Below, in pieces: positions 26,963-35,154 of a DNA stretch of 64,000 nt. Source of the stretch: CAIKZJ01 sp041675325 (GTDB lineage: Bacteria; Bacteroidota; Ignavibacteria; Tepidaquicellales; Tepidaquicellaceae); the NCBI GenBank assembly GCA_041675325.1, contig JBAYUG010000004.1, positions 21,390 to 85,389 on the forward strand, read 5' to 3'. The notes beneath the pieces are model-generated. The model saw nothing but the letters and a program-made list of their open reading frames with translations, was not told the DNA's origin and searched no databases. A program made the translations under genes and the position numbers. The stretch's first letter is position 1; every line of letters begins with the position of its first letter.

Positions 26963-27131
26963 TCCTACTATTAATCACAACAAAAATCAAAACTAAGACA
27001 CCGAAAATTTTCTTTTTATGTAAATATGCTTTGTAAACATTTGTTTTTGAGTAACTTAAAATTTTTATCAAATTTCTCGCATGAGAAAAAATGTGTCACA
27101 ATTTTCATTTTTGTTGTGATTAATAGTAGGA
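26963..27131. repeat. MITE-like element with long terminal inverted repeats
   Basis: The left arm from 26963 (TCCTACTATTAATCACAACA, continuing AAAATCAAAA) and right arm ending at 27131 (TGATTAATAGTAGGA end) are inverted copies of 30 bp with one mismatch, and weaker similarity extends about 9 bp further inward. The enclosed 110 bp is AT-rich with no plausible gene. Size and structure fit a miniature inverted-repeat element or a decayed insertion sequence. No clear target-site duplication was found. Confidence 0.5.
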
Positions 27132-27338
27132 GGGTGTGTCTGATTATTCATTTTGGTATTTCATTTTTTCGATGTAAGCAAACCTTAATTCTAAGCGTTT
27201 TTCAGGCATCCCGTTTTCTGCATTTTCGATTTCGGTTTCCTTGCGGTCACCTTGCGTCCTAATTAGGTATGAAATTTTATTTTCACAAAGATGTAAAAAC
27301 AGTATGTTAGTAATTTCATTTTTATTTTTCCTTATTCG

Positions 27339-27775
27339 AGCAAACCCTGCCTTCTTTTTAGCAAATCGGTGTTCTATTGTTTTTTGTAAGTAATATGTTA
27401 TGCGTTTTCTCTTTAACTTTTATTTTAAAAATCAGCATTAGTAATTTTATAGGTATTTTTCTTTATCCGTGTAAATCCGTTTAATCTGCGCCAATCTGTG
27501 TTCTATTGTTTTTTGTAAGTAATATGTTATGTGTTTTTCTCTTTAACTTTTATTTTAAATCAGCAAGTAATTCCATATGTGTTTATCTTTATCAGTGTAA
27601 ATCCGTTTAATCTGCGCCAATCCGTGTTCTATTGCTTTTGTAAGAAATATGTTATGTGTTTTTCTCTTTAACTTTTATTTTAAATCAGCAAGTAATTCCA
27701 TATGTGTTTATCTTTATCCGTGTAAATCCGTTTAATCTGCGCCAATCCGTGTTCTATTGTTTTTTGTAAATAATA
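27339..27775 (+). repeat. tandem array of about 126-bp units (3.5 copies) of the dispersed repeat
   Basis: Units beginning ATC(C/A)GTGTAAATCCG start at 27465, 27591 and 27716, with periods of 126 and 125 bp. A diverged partial unit precedes them from about 27339. Each contains TTTAATCTGCGCCAATC, GTGTTCTATTG, GTAATATGTTATG and TTAACTTTTATTTTAAAT. The 1.1-kb gap 26753-27847 holds this array, the inverted-repeat element at 26963 and no credible gene. Confidence 0.85.
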
Positions 27776-27847
27776 AATCCGCAAATTTTTAATCCTGTTT
27801 TTCTGGTATGTATTTACTAAATTAAAAATAAATAAAAAGTAATTCAC

Positions 27848-29746
27848 ATGAAATACTTGAACTCTATCTCGTTTTTAACATTGTTGATGTTTGTAAATAT
27901 TTCTCTGGCGCAAATGACACCTTTGCCCACTCAGACATCTTCTATTTTTTCCGGCTCAGGCAACTGTGCAACTTGTCATACCGGAAACGGAATTGTGCTT
28001 ACAGAAAACGGTGTTGATATTTCCCCTATCACTCACTGGCGTTCCTCTATGATGGGTAATTCATCTAAGGACCCTTTCTGGCGTGCAATCGTTGCAGAAG
28101 AAATTCACGAGCATCCTCAGTTTCAGTTTATAATTGAGAGCACTTGTACAAAATGTCATGCACCTATGGGACACAGACAGGCAATTCAGAACGGTGACTC
28201 AGGATACACTATGTCACAGATGAAAGCAGACCCCCTCGCAAACGATGGTGTAAGTTGTACATCCTGCCATCAGATTAAAAATACAAACTTCGGTTCTTCC
28301 TCAAGCTATACCGGCGGATATAACATTACTACTGAACGAATTATTTACGGTCCGTATCCGAATCCCCTTGTACAGCCGATGATTACATTTGTTAACTATA
28401 CCGCCGTTCATTCTACATCAATGAATAATTCAGAGCTTTGTGCGACCTGTCATACATTGTTTACACCTACTGTAAACTACTCAGGACAGATTGTGGGCTC
28501 TTTTCCAGAACAAACACCTTATATCGAATGGAAGAATAGCAATTATAAAACTTATAACGTTCCTTGTCAGACATGTCACATGCCTATAACTAATACACCG
28601 ATAGATATATCTTCTATCCCTCCCTTCGATACAACAAAGCGAAGCCCGTACTGGAAACACCTTTTTGGTGGCGGCAACACTATGCTAAATAGAATCATGA
28701 GAAATAATATTGATTCACTACAACTTTCTGCTTCTGCTTCAAACTTTGATACTACATTGGTCTATACAGAGAGAATGCTTAAGGAAACCGCCGTGAACCT
28801 TACTATTACACCGGCGTACAGCTCTGGCTTTATAAATATTGGCGTTACAGTTGAAAACCTCGCTGGTCATAAATTACCAACAGGAATTCCGTACAGAAGA
28901 ATGTGGGTTCATTTTAAAGTCAAGGACCAAAGTAACAATATAATCTTTGAATCCGGAAACTGGGATACTCAGGGTGAAATCATAGGGCTGGATTCTTTAT
29001 ATGAACAGCACTATTCTGAAATTACAAATACGAATCAGGTTCAGATTTACGAAGGTGCCTTTAAAGATATTAATGGTAACTTTACGTTTAACCTATTAAG
29101 ATCAGCCGCTTTCTTAAAAGATAACAGACTTCCCCCTAAAGGTTTTAACACTTCTCATCCAAGCTATGACACAATAGCGATTGTAGGCGGTGCTGTCAGC
29201 GACACTAACTTTAACAGACAAGGAACAACTCAGGGCACGGGCAGGGATATTATTTATTATAAAGTGCCTGCTGTAACCGGGTCACAGTACACGATTTCTG
29301 CTGAACTCTGCTACCAAACTATTCCGCCCCGGCTTGTTACTTATATACAGGGTATAAGTTCTCCCGACATACAAAAGTTTGTATCCCTTTATAACACAGC
29401 TGATAAGTCTCCTGTAATCATGAAAACTGTATCCGTTCCATTCTTAACAGGCGTTAATCCTATCGGTAATATTACACCCGCATCATTTAAACTTTATCAG
29501 AATTATCCGAATCCGTTCAACCTCTCAACAAAAATTAGATTTGATGTACCAAACGGTAATAAATTTATTAGTCTGAAAATATATGATGTGCTTGGAAAAG
29601 AAGTCCGGACGCTTGTTGCGGGATCTTTGATACCGGGTTCTTATGAAACAGATTTTGATGCCAAAGACCTTTCTTCGGGAATGTTCTTCTGTGTTTTGCG
29701 CTCAGAAAGTTTTTACGAAATCAAACGTATGATGTTTATTAAATAA
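27848..29746 (+). CDS. five-heme c-type cytochrome with T9SS type A sorting domain
   Basis: 632 aa. Signal peptide 1-21 (MKYLNSISFL...SLA). Five CxxCH sites start at residues 40, 100, 137, 198 and 240, followed by a beta-rich domain (about 290-540) and a C-terminal T9SS type A sorting domain starting FKLYQNYPNPFN and ending KRMMFIK. The sorting domain predicts secretion across the outer membrane and attachment to the cell surface. A surface multiheme cytochrome suggests electron exchange with outside acceptors or a surface redox enzyme; the substrate is unknown. It is monocistronic. Confidence 0.88.
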   Translation: MKYLNSISFLTLLMFVNISLAQMTPLPTQTSSIFSGSGNCATCHTGNGIVLTENGVDISPITHWRSSMMGNSSKDPFWRAIVAEEIHEHPQFQFIIESTCTKCHAPMGHRQAIQNGDSGYTMSQMKADPLANDGVSCTSCHQIKNTNFGSSSSYTGGYNITTERIIYGPYPNPLVQPMITFVNYTAVHSTSMNNSELCATCHTLFTPTVNYSGQIVGSFPEQTPYIEWKNSNYKTYNVPCQTCHMPITNTPIDISSIPPFDTTKRSPYWKHLFGGGNTMLNRIMRNNIDSLQLSASASNFDTTLVYTERMLKETAVNLTITPAYSSGFINIGVTVENLAGHKLPTGIPYRRMWVHFKVKDQSNNIIFESGNWDTQGEIIGLDSLYEQHYSEITNTNQVQIYEGAFKDINGNFTFNLLRSAAFLKDNRLPPKGFNTSHPSYDTIAIVGGAVSDTNFNRQGTTQGTGRDIIYYKVPAVTGSQYTISAELCYQTIPPRLVTYIQGISSPDIQKFVSLYNTADKSPVIMKTVSVPFLTGVNPIGNITPASFKLYQNYPNPFNLSTKIRFDVPNGNKFISLKIYDVLGKEVRTLVAGSLIPGSYETDFDAKDLSSGMFFCVLRSESFYEIKRMMFIK

Positions 29747-29795
29747 CCTTTTAAGTATTGTATTTGTTTATATAAAATAACACGTTAAATAAATA

Positions 29796-29831
29796 TTAGT
29801 ATATATCACGTGTGATTGTGATATATACTAA
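29796..29831. terminator. perfect 14-bp hairpin overlapping the ZIP gene end
   Basis: Arms TTAGTATATATCAC (29796-29809) and GTGATATATACTAA (29818-29831) with an 8-nt loop, between the convergent cytochrome and ZIP genes. The hairpin includes the last codons and stop of the ZIP gene. It is AT-rich and lacks a clear T-run, so terminator function is likely but unproven. Confidence 0.5.
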
Positions 29832-30552
29832 GAACAAACAACAAGGCAACACCTGCCAAGAATGCCAGACCATGAATAATATTATTTTTTAGAGTAGTGT
29901 GTTTATTAACTTCGGGAATTAAATCTGTTGCACCAATATACAAGAAGTTCCCTGCTGCAAATGGTATAAGGAATGACACATTAATTTTGTCAGAAATAAA
30001 ATATGTAATCAAACCACCAATTAAAAACGTAGAAGACGAAAGCAAATTATAAAGAATAGCCTTCTTCTTTTCCCAGCCGCTATGTACAAGCGCCGCAAAA
30101 TCACCAAGCTCTTGTGGAATTTCGTGAAAGATTGCACCTAACCATGCGATTAAACCAAGATTAAAATCTATAAGGAATAATCCGGATATCGAAAGACCCC
30201 CTATAAAATTATGTAAACCATCACCAAGCAATATTAACACGGACATAGGCTTTCTGCAGTCGCTTTCGGCTTTTTTACAATGGTGGTAATGCAGATACTG
30301 TTCAAATATAAAGAACAGACTAAACCCTGCGACGAATATAAGAAAGAATGTTCTAACATTCTCAATATGTTGTAAACCCTCAGGAACCATCATAAAAAAA
30401 GCACCGCCAATGAGTGAACCCGCAGAAAATGCTACAAGCGGCGTGAGAAGTTTTAATTGTGTTTGTTTTGTAAACAGCATTATAAGTCCTCCCGAAAGAG
30501 AAACAACGCTCATTAAAACCCCAAAAACTACAATCACTAAAAACGCACTCAT
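29806..30552 (-). CDS. ZIP family metal transporter
   Basis: 248 aa with about eight membrane helices. The ZIP metal-site motifs are present: GDGLHNFIGGLSISG in helix 4 and IFHEIPQELGDFA in helix 5. A short His/Cys loop (YHHCKKAESDC) lies between helices 3 and 4. It probably imports zinc, iron or another divalent metal. It stands alone, divergent from the radical SAM cluster, with 381 bp to the next gene. Confidence 0.88.
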   Translation of the reverse strand: MSAFLVIVVFGVLMSVVSLSGGLIMLFTKQTQLKLLTPLVAFSAGSLIGGAFFMMVPEGLQHIENVRTFFLIFVAGFSLFFIFEQYLHYHHCKKAESDCRKPMSVLILLGDGLHNFIGGLSISGLFLIDFNLGLIAWLGAIFHEIPQELGDFAALVHSGWEKKKAILYNLLSSSTFLIGGLITYFISDKINVSFLIPFAAGNFLYIGATDLIPEVNKHTTLKNNIIHGLAFLAGVALLFVLSIYHNHT

Positions 30553-30745
30553 CTCTTTGTAATTAAATATTTAAATAATATATTTTTACACTTCTCATGT
30601 TTGTATTAAAGAGAAACATTATTTGTCTCATTATTTGTCGGTTACTTTGCCTTGGTTCTGTTTGTAGCCATGGTAATATCTCTTTAAAATAAGTGCTACT
30701 ACTTAAAAACATCCGGTAATATTATATTCGTACATTGTCTGTTAC

Positions 30746-30812
30746 GGTAAAAGTTTTGCTCTTGACTTGTTTAAAATATCTTTATACTTTAGTTATGAAC
30801 ATTAGTTCATAA
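30746..30812 (+). promoter_or_regulatory. conserved promoter with palindromic operator, copy 1
   Basis: The 67-bp block is aligned base for base with 33914-33980. The shared 14-mer TTTGCTCTTGACTT contains a -35-like TTGACT (30762-30767). A TATACT (30783-30788) could be the -10. A perfect palindrome TTATGAAC-ATTA-GTTCATAA covers 30793-30812, exactly 31 bp from the start of TTGACT, where a repressor would cover the transcription start. It lies in the 381-bp gap before the radical SAM gene. Confidence 0.7.
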
Positions 30813-30933
30813 TATAACAAGTTTGTTATTATAATTAAATGACAATATGAATAGTTTTAATTCAGTAAAATCATAGAAACAAACTAATAAAGAAAACGCC
30901 TTTTTGTTAAGGTTATCAGGAAAGGGGCAAAGA

Positions 30934-31962
30934 ATGGACAACACAAAAAAATGGTTAAGAAGGAAAATCGAAACCTTTTGTGCAGCGCTTGAGCGGAATA
31001 TCTTGTTAAATAAATCTCTTAAGTGTAAGGTGGTTTTTGGTCCTGTACATTCAAGAAGACTTGGTCTTGTTATTGGAGTTAACAATATTAAACCAAGCAC
31101 CTGTTCCTACAATTGTATATATTGTTCATCTGGAAATAAGACCTGTTGTTCTGTCTGTACTTCAAATTGTATTTCTCCTTACGAACTTCATGCCTCCATG
31201 AGAAATAAGTTAACAAACATTGATCAATTAAAAAATAAAATTAATTATATCGTTTTTACGGGGAGTGGAGAACCTGCTTTAGATACAGAGCTATCGAAAG
31301 AGATTACCATACTGAGAGAATTTGGATATAAAATTGCTGTTTTTACAAATGCTTCGCTTATTTGGAATGCACATATACGTGAAAATTTAATGTTTGCTGA
31401 CTATGTTTCATTAAAAATTGACACAGTAAATCCGGAAACATGGTTGAAAATAAATCGTCCTCATAAAAGATTAAGTTATGACTTAATCTTAGATGGAATT
31501 AAACAGTTTTCAAAAATATATAAAGGCAAATTGTCCACAGTGACAATGCTAATAAAAGATATAAACGATAATAAGGAAGAAGTTGAGAAACTCGCAAATT
31601 ACCTTAATACGATAAATCGTGAGGTTTCGTATTTTACAACCCCTGTGTTTCCACCCCAAGAAAGTTATGTAACGAGTCCCGATTCAAATAACCTCGATTT
31701 TTTAAAAAGCCTGATTAAAGAAAAGGTATCTAAAGCAGTATTGTTATGCTGCCCTGATAACGAAGAATGCTTTACATTGAACGATTTTAAAAATGAACTT
31801 CTGGGTTTGCTTGCTATTCATCCAATAGGTGTGGAAACAGTTAAACAGTTTGTTAAAAAAGAAGTTGACACAATAATGCTTAACGAAATGATTGAGAGAA
31901 AGATTATTGAAGAAGTGGATTTTCACGGTAAAAAATATTTTAAGGAATGTGCTGCTTTGTAA
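30934..31962 (+). CDS. radical SAM protein, COG0731 type (first of two paralogues)
   Basis: 342 aa from ATG 30934, chosen because AAAGGGG lies 8 nt upstream; an earlier TTG at 30904 is in frame. The family opening VVFGPVHSRRLG and INNI-like segment are followed by the cluster motif CSYNCIYC (Cys57, 61, 64), which binds a 4Fe-4S cluster and SAM. There are further Cys residues just after it (CCSVCTSNC) and in LLCCPDNEEC, possibly a second metal or cluster site. COG0731 includes wyosine-type enzymes, but this branch is uncharacterised. It heads a plus-strand series behind the palindromic promoter. Confidence 0.87.
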   Translation: MDNTKKWLRRKIETFCAALERNILLNKSLKCKVVFGPVHSRRLGLVIGVNNIKPSTCSYNCIYCSSGNKTCCSVCTSNCISPYELHASMRNKLTNIDQLKNKINYIVFTGSGEPALDTELSKEITILREFGYKIAVFTNASLIWNAHIRENLMFADYVSLKIDTVNPETWLKINRPHKRLSYDLILDGIKQFSKIYKGKLSTVTMLIKDINDNKEEVEKLANYLNTINREVSYFTTPVFPPQESYVTSPDSNNLDFLKSLIKEKVSKAVLLCCPDNEECFTLNDFKNELLGLLAIHPIGVETVKQFVKKEVDTIMLNEMIERKIIEEVDFHGKKYFKECAAL

Positions 31963-32059
31963 ACAAGCCAAGGTTTACATTAACAGAAAAATGTGAAAGC
32001 AGATAAAGGGAAAAAGAGTTTTATTGAATTATAAAAAACATTAAATCATTAAAAAGTTC

Positions 32060-32506
32060 ATGAAAGAAAAAGTAAATATTGGTATTATAATTTGTGACAG
32101 GTATAAAAGCTGTGCAGGTGGTAAATGTTTTAGAGCAATTAAAGAAAGGTCAGGTGCTTTTGATATATATGCAGATAAAGATGTAGAAGTAGTTGGATAC
32201 ACTTCCTGTGGCGGATGCCCGGGAGGAAATATTGAAAACAGTATGGAAGAACTAAAGAAAAACAATGCCGCTGTAATTCATTTTGCAACCGGAATGGTGG
32301 TTGGCTACCCTCCTTGCCCATACATTGATCATTTCAAATTATTTATTGAGAATATACACCGAATGAAGGTTGTTGTCGGTACTCATCCTATCCCGGAAAA
32401 ATATTATTTAGCTCACAGAGAAATGAAAACCTGGGCATCAGAGGAGTGGGCTGATTTGTTAGAACCAACTTTATGTAACAAAGTAACAAGAGTATATTAT
32501 GACTAA
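32060..32506 (+). CDS. CGGC domain-containing protein
   Basis: 148-aa protein of the CGGC family: IIICDRYKSCAGGKCFRAI with Cys12, Cys18 and Cys23, then TSCGGCPGG (Cys50, Cys53) and YPPCPYID. The conserved cysteines suggest a metal or Fe-S site. The family is common in anaerobes and has no assigned reaction. Its stop is only 5 nt before the second radical SAM gene, so the two are co-transcribed. Confidence 0.88.
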   Translation: MKEKVNIGIIICDRYKSCAGGKCFRAIKERSGAFDIYADKDVEVVGYTSCGGCPGGNIENSMEELKKNNAAVIHFATGMVVGYPPCPYIDHFKLFIENIHRMKVVVGTHPIPEKYYLAHREMKTWASEEWADLLEPTLCNKVTRVYYD

Positions 32507-32511
32507 TTAAA

Positions 32512-33480
32512 ATGAGTCCTGAAGTTAATAATACGGAAATTGTATTCGGTCCGGTACCATCTAGAAGATTAGGAAGAAGCATGGGAATCAACAACATCCC
32601 TCTGAAAACCTGTAGCTATTCATGTATTTATTGTCAGATTGGTAATACAAATATATTATCAACAAAAAGAAAAGAAATTTTTAAACCCAAACGAATCTAT
32701 CATGAGGTATCCGAAAAGGTGATCTTTTTAAAGAGTCTTAACGAGCAAATAGACTATTTAACATTTGTTGCAGACGGAGAACCCACTCTCGATTTTAGTA
32801 TTTGCAAAAGTATAGAAATATTAAAACCTTTAGGAATTAATATCGCTGTTATAACAAATTCTTCTTTACTTTGGGACAAAGACGTTAGAAATGATTTAAT
32901 GAAAGCTGATTTAGTCTCAGTCAAAATAGATACGGTTATTCCTGCCATATGGCATAAAATAAACAGACCTCATGGAAGCTTAGAACTTGATAAGATTATA
33001 AATGGAATCAGAGAGTTTGCCGCCGAATATTCAGGAAAATTAGTTACTGAAACGATGCTTATAAAAGATGTTAACGATGATAATAAATCGCTACAAGAAA
33101 CAGCAGTAATTATTAATAGTCTAAGTCCCGCCAAGTCATTTATTTTAATCCCAACTCGTCCAACTGCTGTAAAATCTGCTATAGCACCAGACGAAGAAAT
33201 TATTAATATTGCTTTTCAAATATTTAACGATATTATTAAAAATGTGGAGCTCGCAATTTCGTATGAAGGAACAAACTTTTCATTTCTGTTAAATTCAGAA
33301 AAAGAACTACTTAGTATCCTTGCTGTTCATCCAATGCGATACGATGATGTTGAAGAGTTTTTAAAAAAATCAAATATGGGCTGGAACACATTTAATCAAT
33401 TAGTAAATCAACGAATCTTAAAAAAAGTTAAATATCAGGGTAATTATTTCATAATGAAAAGTAATCTCAATATATTGTGA
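32512..33480 (+). CDS. radical SAM protein, COG0731 type (second paralogue)
   Basis: 322-aa paralogue of the gene at 30934. It has FGPVPSRRLGRSMGINNIPLKTCSYSCIYC with cluster Cys34, 38 and 41, the YLTFVADGEPTLD segment and a C-terminal winged-helix-like end (LLSILAVHPMRYDDVEEFLKK). It lacks the extra cysteines of the first copy, so the two probably do different steps or act on different partners. It starts 5 nt after the CGGC gene. Confidence 0.9.
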   Translation: MSPEVNNTEIVFGPVPSRRLGRSMGINNIPLKTCSYSCIYCQIGNTNILSTKRKEIFKPKRIYHEVSEKVIFLKSLNEQIDYLTFVADGEPTLDFSICKSIEILKPLGINIAVITNSSLLWDKDVRNDLMKADLVSVKIDTVIPAIWHKINRPHGSLELDKIINGIREFAAEYSGKLVTETMLIKDVNDDNKSLQETAVIINSLSPAKSFILIPTRPTAVKSAIAPDEEIINIAFQIFNDIIKNVELAISYEGTNFSFLLNSEKELLSILAVHPMRYDDVEEFLKKSNMGWNTFNQLVNQRILKKVKYQGNYFIMKSNLNIL

Positions 33481-33532
33481 CAGTATATATTTTTTTAAAA
33501 ACGTTTATTTAAGTCTAAAATAGGAGATTAAA

Positions 33533-33796
33533 ATGCCAAACTTAAACGGAACATGTCCAATTGGAAATGGACCAATGACAGGAAATAAATTAGGGAAATG
33601 TAACACCCCAAAATCTACTGTAACTGATAGTTCGGTATCCGATAACAGTGCAGCTAATTTTGAAGTGAGAAAAAGTGCTTTCAATCGTTGGAGAAGATTT
33701 GGCTTTGGAGGCGGTAGAGGCTTTGGAGGCGGCAGAGGTTTTGGAGGCGGCAGAGGCTTCGGAGGCGGCAGGGGCTTCAAAGGTGGCAAAGATTAA
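33533..33796 (+). CDS. DUF5320-like small glycine-rich protein
   Basis: 87 aa. The start MPNLNGTCPIGNGPMTGNKLGKC follows the DUF5320 pattern (MP..G-GP.G.GPMTG...C). The C-terminal third is four tandem GFGGGR hexapeptides encoded by 18-bp repeats at 33701-33772, then a variant unit. Such proteins sit beside NifX-like and DUF134 genes in many anaerobes; the role is unknown. Two Cys residues could bind metal. The 18-bp repeat array is prone to length change. Confidence 0.78.
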   Translation: MPNLNGTCPIGNGPMTGNKLGKCNTPKSTVTDSSVSDNSAANFEVRKSAFNRWRRFGFGGGRGFGGGRGFGGGRGFGGGRGFKGGKD

Positions 33797-33913
33797 ATTA
33801 TAAATGTACTTTATAGTTTATTTTATCTTGCTGGTTACATCCATTATTATCGATGTATCTGCTTCGTAGCTTAAACCGGATCAAAAATTGAAAAACACAG
33901 AGGGATCTTGATT

Positions 33914-33980
33914 GGTAAAAACTTTGCTCTTGACTTATAAAACAATTATCTTTAAATTTATTATGAGCATATGCTCATAA
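33914..33980 (+). promoter_or_regulatory. conserved promoter with palindromic operator, copy 2
   Basis: Same design as 30746-30812: GGTAAAA, the identical TTTGCTCTTGACTT block with TTGACT at 33930-33935, an AT-rich -10 region, and the perfect 20-bp palindrome TTATGAGCATATGCTCATAA at 33961-33980, again 31 bp after the start of TTGACT. It lies 28 bp before the first NifX-like gene. It should drive 34009 onward as a second transcript. Confidence 0.75.
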
Positions 33981-34008
33981 TAAATAATTAATATTAATAA
34001 AAAACCAA

Positions 34009-34419
34009 GTGAAAATTGCAGTAGCTTCAGACAACGGAAAAACAATAACAGGTCACGTTGGGAAATGTGAAATGTTTATCGTCTTTGATATAAACAACAA
34101 AGAAATCACGGGCATTGAAAAAAGAATAAATACTTTTACAATGCACAAAAAAGAAGGTCATCGGCACGAACATCATCATGATGAACATAATCCCAACCAG
34201 CAAGGCGTTGGAAAGCATTTAGGAATTATTGAAGGTCTAAAAGACTGTAATTATCTTTTTTGTTGTTCTGGTGGCCAGGGATTAATGAGTGATTTAAATG
34301 CAAATGGTATTCAGACGATATTTACCGACGAAGTAGATGCAGAAGATGCTGTTAAATTGTTTCTGGCGGATAAATTAAAAAGTGACCCTAATAAACAATG
34401 TAGTGGACATAGTCACTAA
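34009..34419 (+). CDS. NifX/NafY-like (dinitrogenase FeMo-cofactor domain) protein with His-rich insert
   Basis: 136 aa with a GTG start. The domain MKIAVASDNGKTITGHVGKCEMFIVFDI...LKDCNYLFCCSGGQGLMSDLNANGIQTIFTDEVDAEDAVKLFL is the NifX/NafY/VnfY-like fold, which binds Fe-S or FeMo-co precursors in nitrogen fixers. A His-rich segment GHRHEHHHDEH (about 50-60) could bind metal. No nitrogenase genes are in the window, so a general metal-cluster carrier or sensor is more likely. It is the first gene behind the second palindromic promoter. Confidence 0.85.
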   Translation: MKIAVASDNGKTITGHVGKCEMFIVFDINNKEITGIEKRINTFTMHKKEGHRHEHHHDEHNPNQQGVGKHLGIIEGLKDCNYLFCCSGGQGLMSDLNANGIQTIFTDEVDAEDAVKLFLADKLKSDPNKQCSGHSH

Positions 34420-34424
34420 ATAAA

Positions 34425-34970
34425 TTGTTCGTACCCACTAAAATATTTTTCACAAAAGGTGTAGGCAGGCATATAGAATACTTAGCCTCCTTTGAATCTG
34501 CGTTACGTAGTGCAGGAATAGAGTTTTGTAATCTCGTAATGGTGAGTAGTATCTTTCCGCCAAATTGCAAAATGTTATCGAGAGAACAGGGTATTAAAGA
34601 AATATTACCGGGACAAATAACATTTGCAGTAATGGCTAGAAACCATACTAATGAACCTAATCGTTTAATCGCTTCATCAATAGGCGTTGCCATCCCCTCT
34701 GATAAATCGCAGTATGGTTATTTATCTGAATACCATCCTCAGGGAGTCAATGAAAAAACTTGTGGCGACTATGCCGAAGATTTAGCCGCTCAAATGCTTG
34801 CTTCTACCCTGGACGTAGAGTTCAATACGGATACCGATTGGAATGAAAGGGAACAGGTCTTTAAAATGTCAGAAAGAATAGTTAAAACTTTTAATATTAC
34901 TAAAACTGCCAAAGGGGACAAAAACGGATTGTGGACTACTGTTATATCAGCCGCAATTTTGTTACCATAA
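34425..34970 (+). CDS. pdaD: pyruvoyl-dependent arginine decarboxylase
   Basis: 181 aa with a TTG start 5 nt after the NifX-like gene; the N-terminus MFVPTKIFFTKGVGRH is standard for the family. It self-cleaves between Ser41 and Ser42 in VMVSSIFPP, making the pyruvoyl group from Ser42, and converts arginine to agmatine for polyamine synthesis. The C-terminal GDKNGLWTTVISAA is intact, so the protein looks complete and active. Its position inside a redox/metal gene set is unusual. Confidence 0.93.
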   Translation: MFVPTKIFFTKGVGRHIEYLASFESALRSAGIEFCNLVMVSSIFPPNCKMLSREQGIKEILPGQITFAVMARNHTNEPNRLIASSIGVAIPSDKSQYGYLSEYHPQGVNEKTCGDYAEDLAAQMLASTLDVEFNTDTDWNEREQVFKMSERIVKTFNITKTAKGDKNGLWTTVISAAILLP

Positions 34971-35154
34971 TAAATATTATTAGACTTCATTAATTACAAA
35001 TTTGTTTATAAATTACATTTAAGTATGAACAACAAAGGGCATGCTAAGTTTTGTCTGTGGGAAAAATGAATTCTCGAAACAATAGTAAAAATTAGTCACC
35101 GTAATGCAATAGTGTTGTACTAAAATGTTTAAAATATTTGAGTATTTATAGATT

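Noticed and set aside
27026..27262. 78-codon open frame in the 1.1-kb gap
   Set aside because: It runs through the inverted-repeat arm, has unusual composition and no recognisable domain.
27339..27775. CRISPR array
   Set aside because: Unit length of about 126 bp with nearly identical sequence throughout, no variable spacers and no cas genes.
33505..33789. Proline-rich open frame (PPKPLPPPKP) on the minus strand
   Set aside because: It mirrors the glycine-rich 18-bp repeats of the DUF5320-like gene and has no independent support.
35022..35045. Fourth copy of the shared palindrome before the plus-strand DUF134 gene
   Set aside because: Only a half-site (TATGAAC) is present and no inverted partner follows at the right distance.
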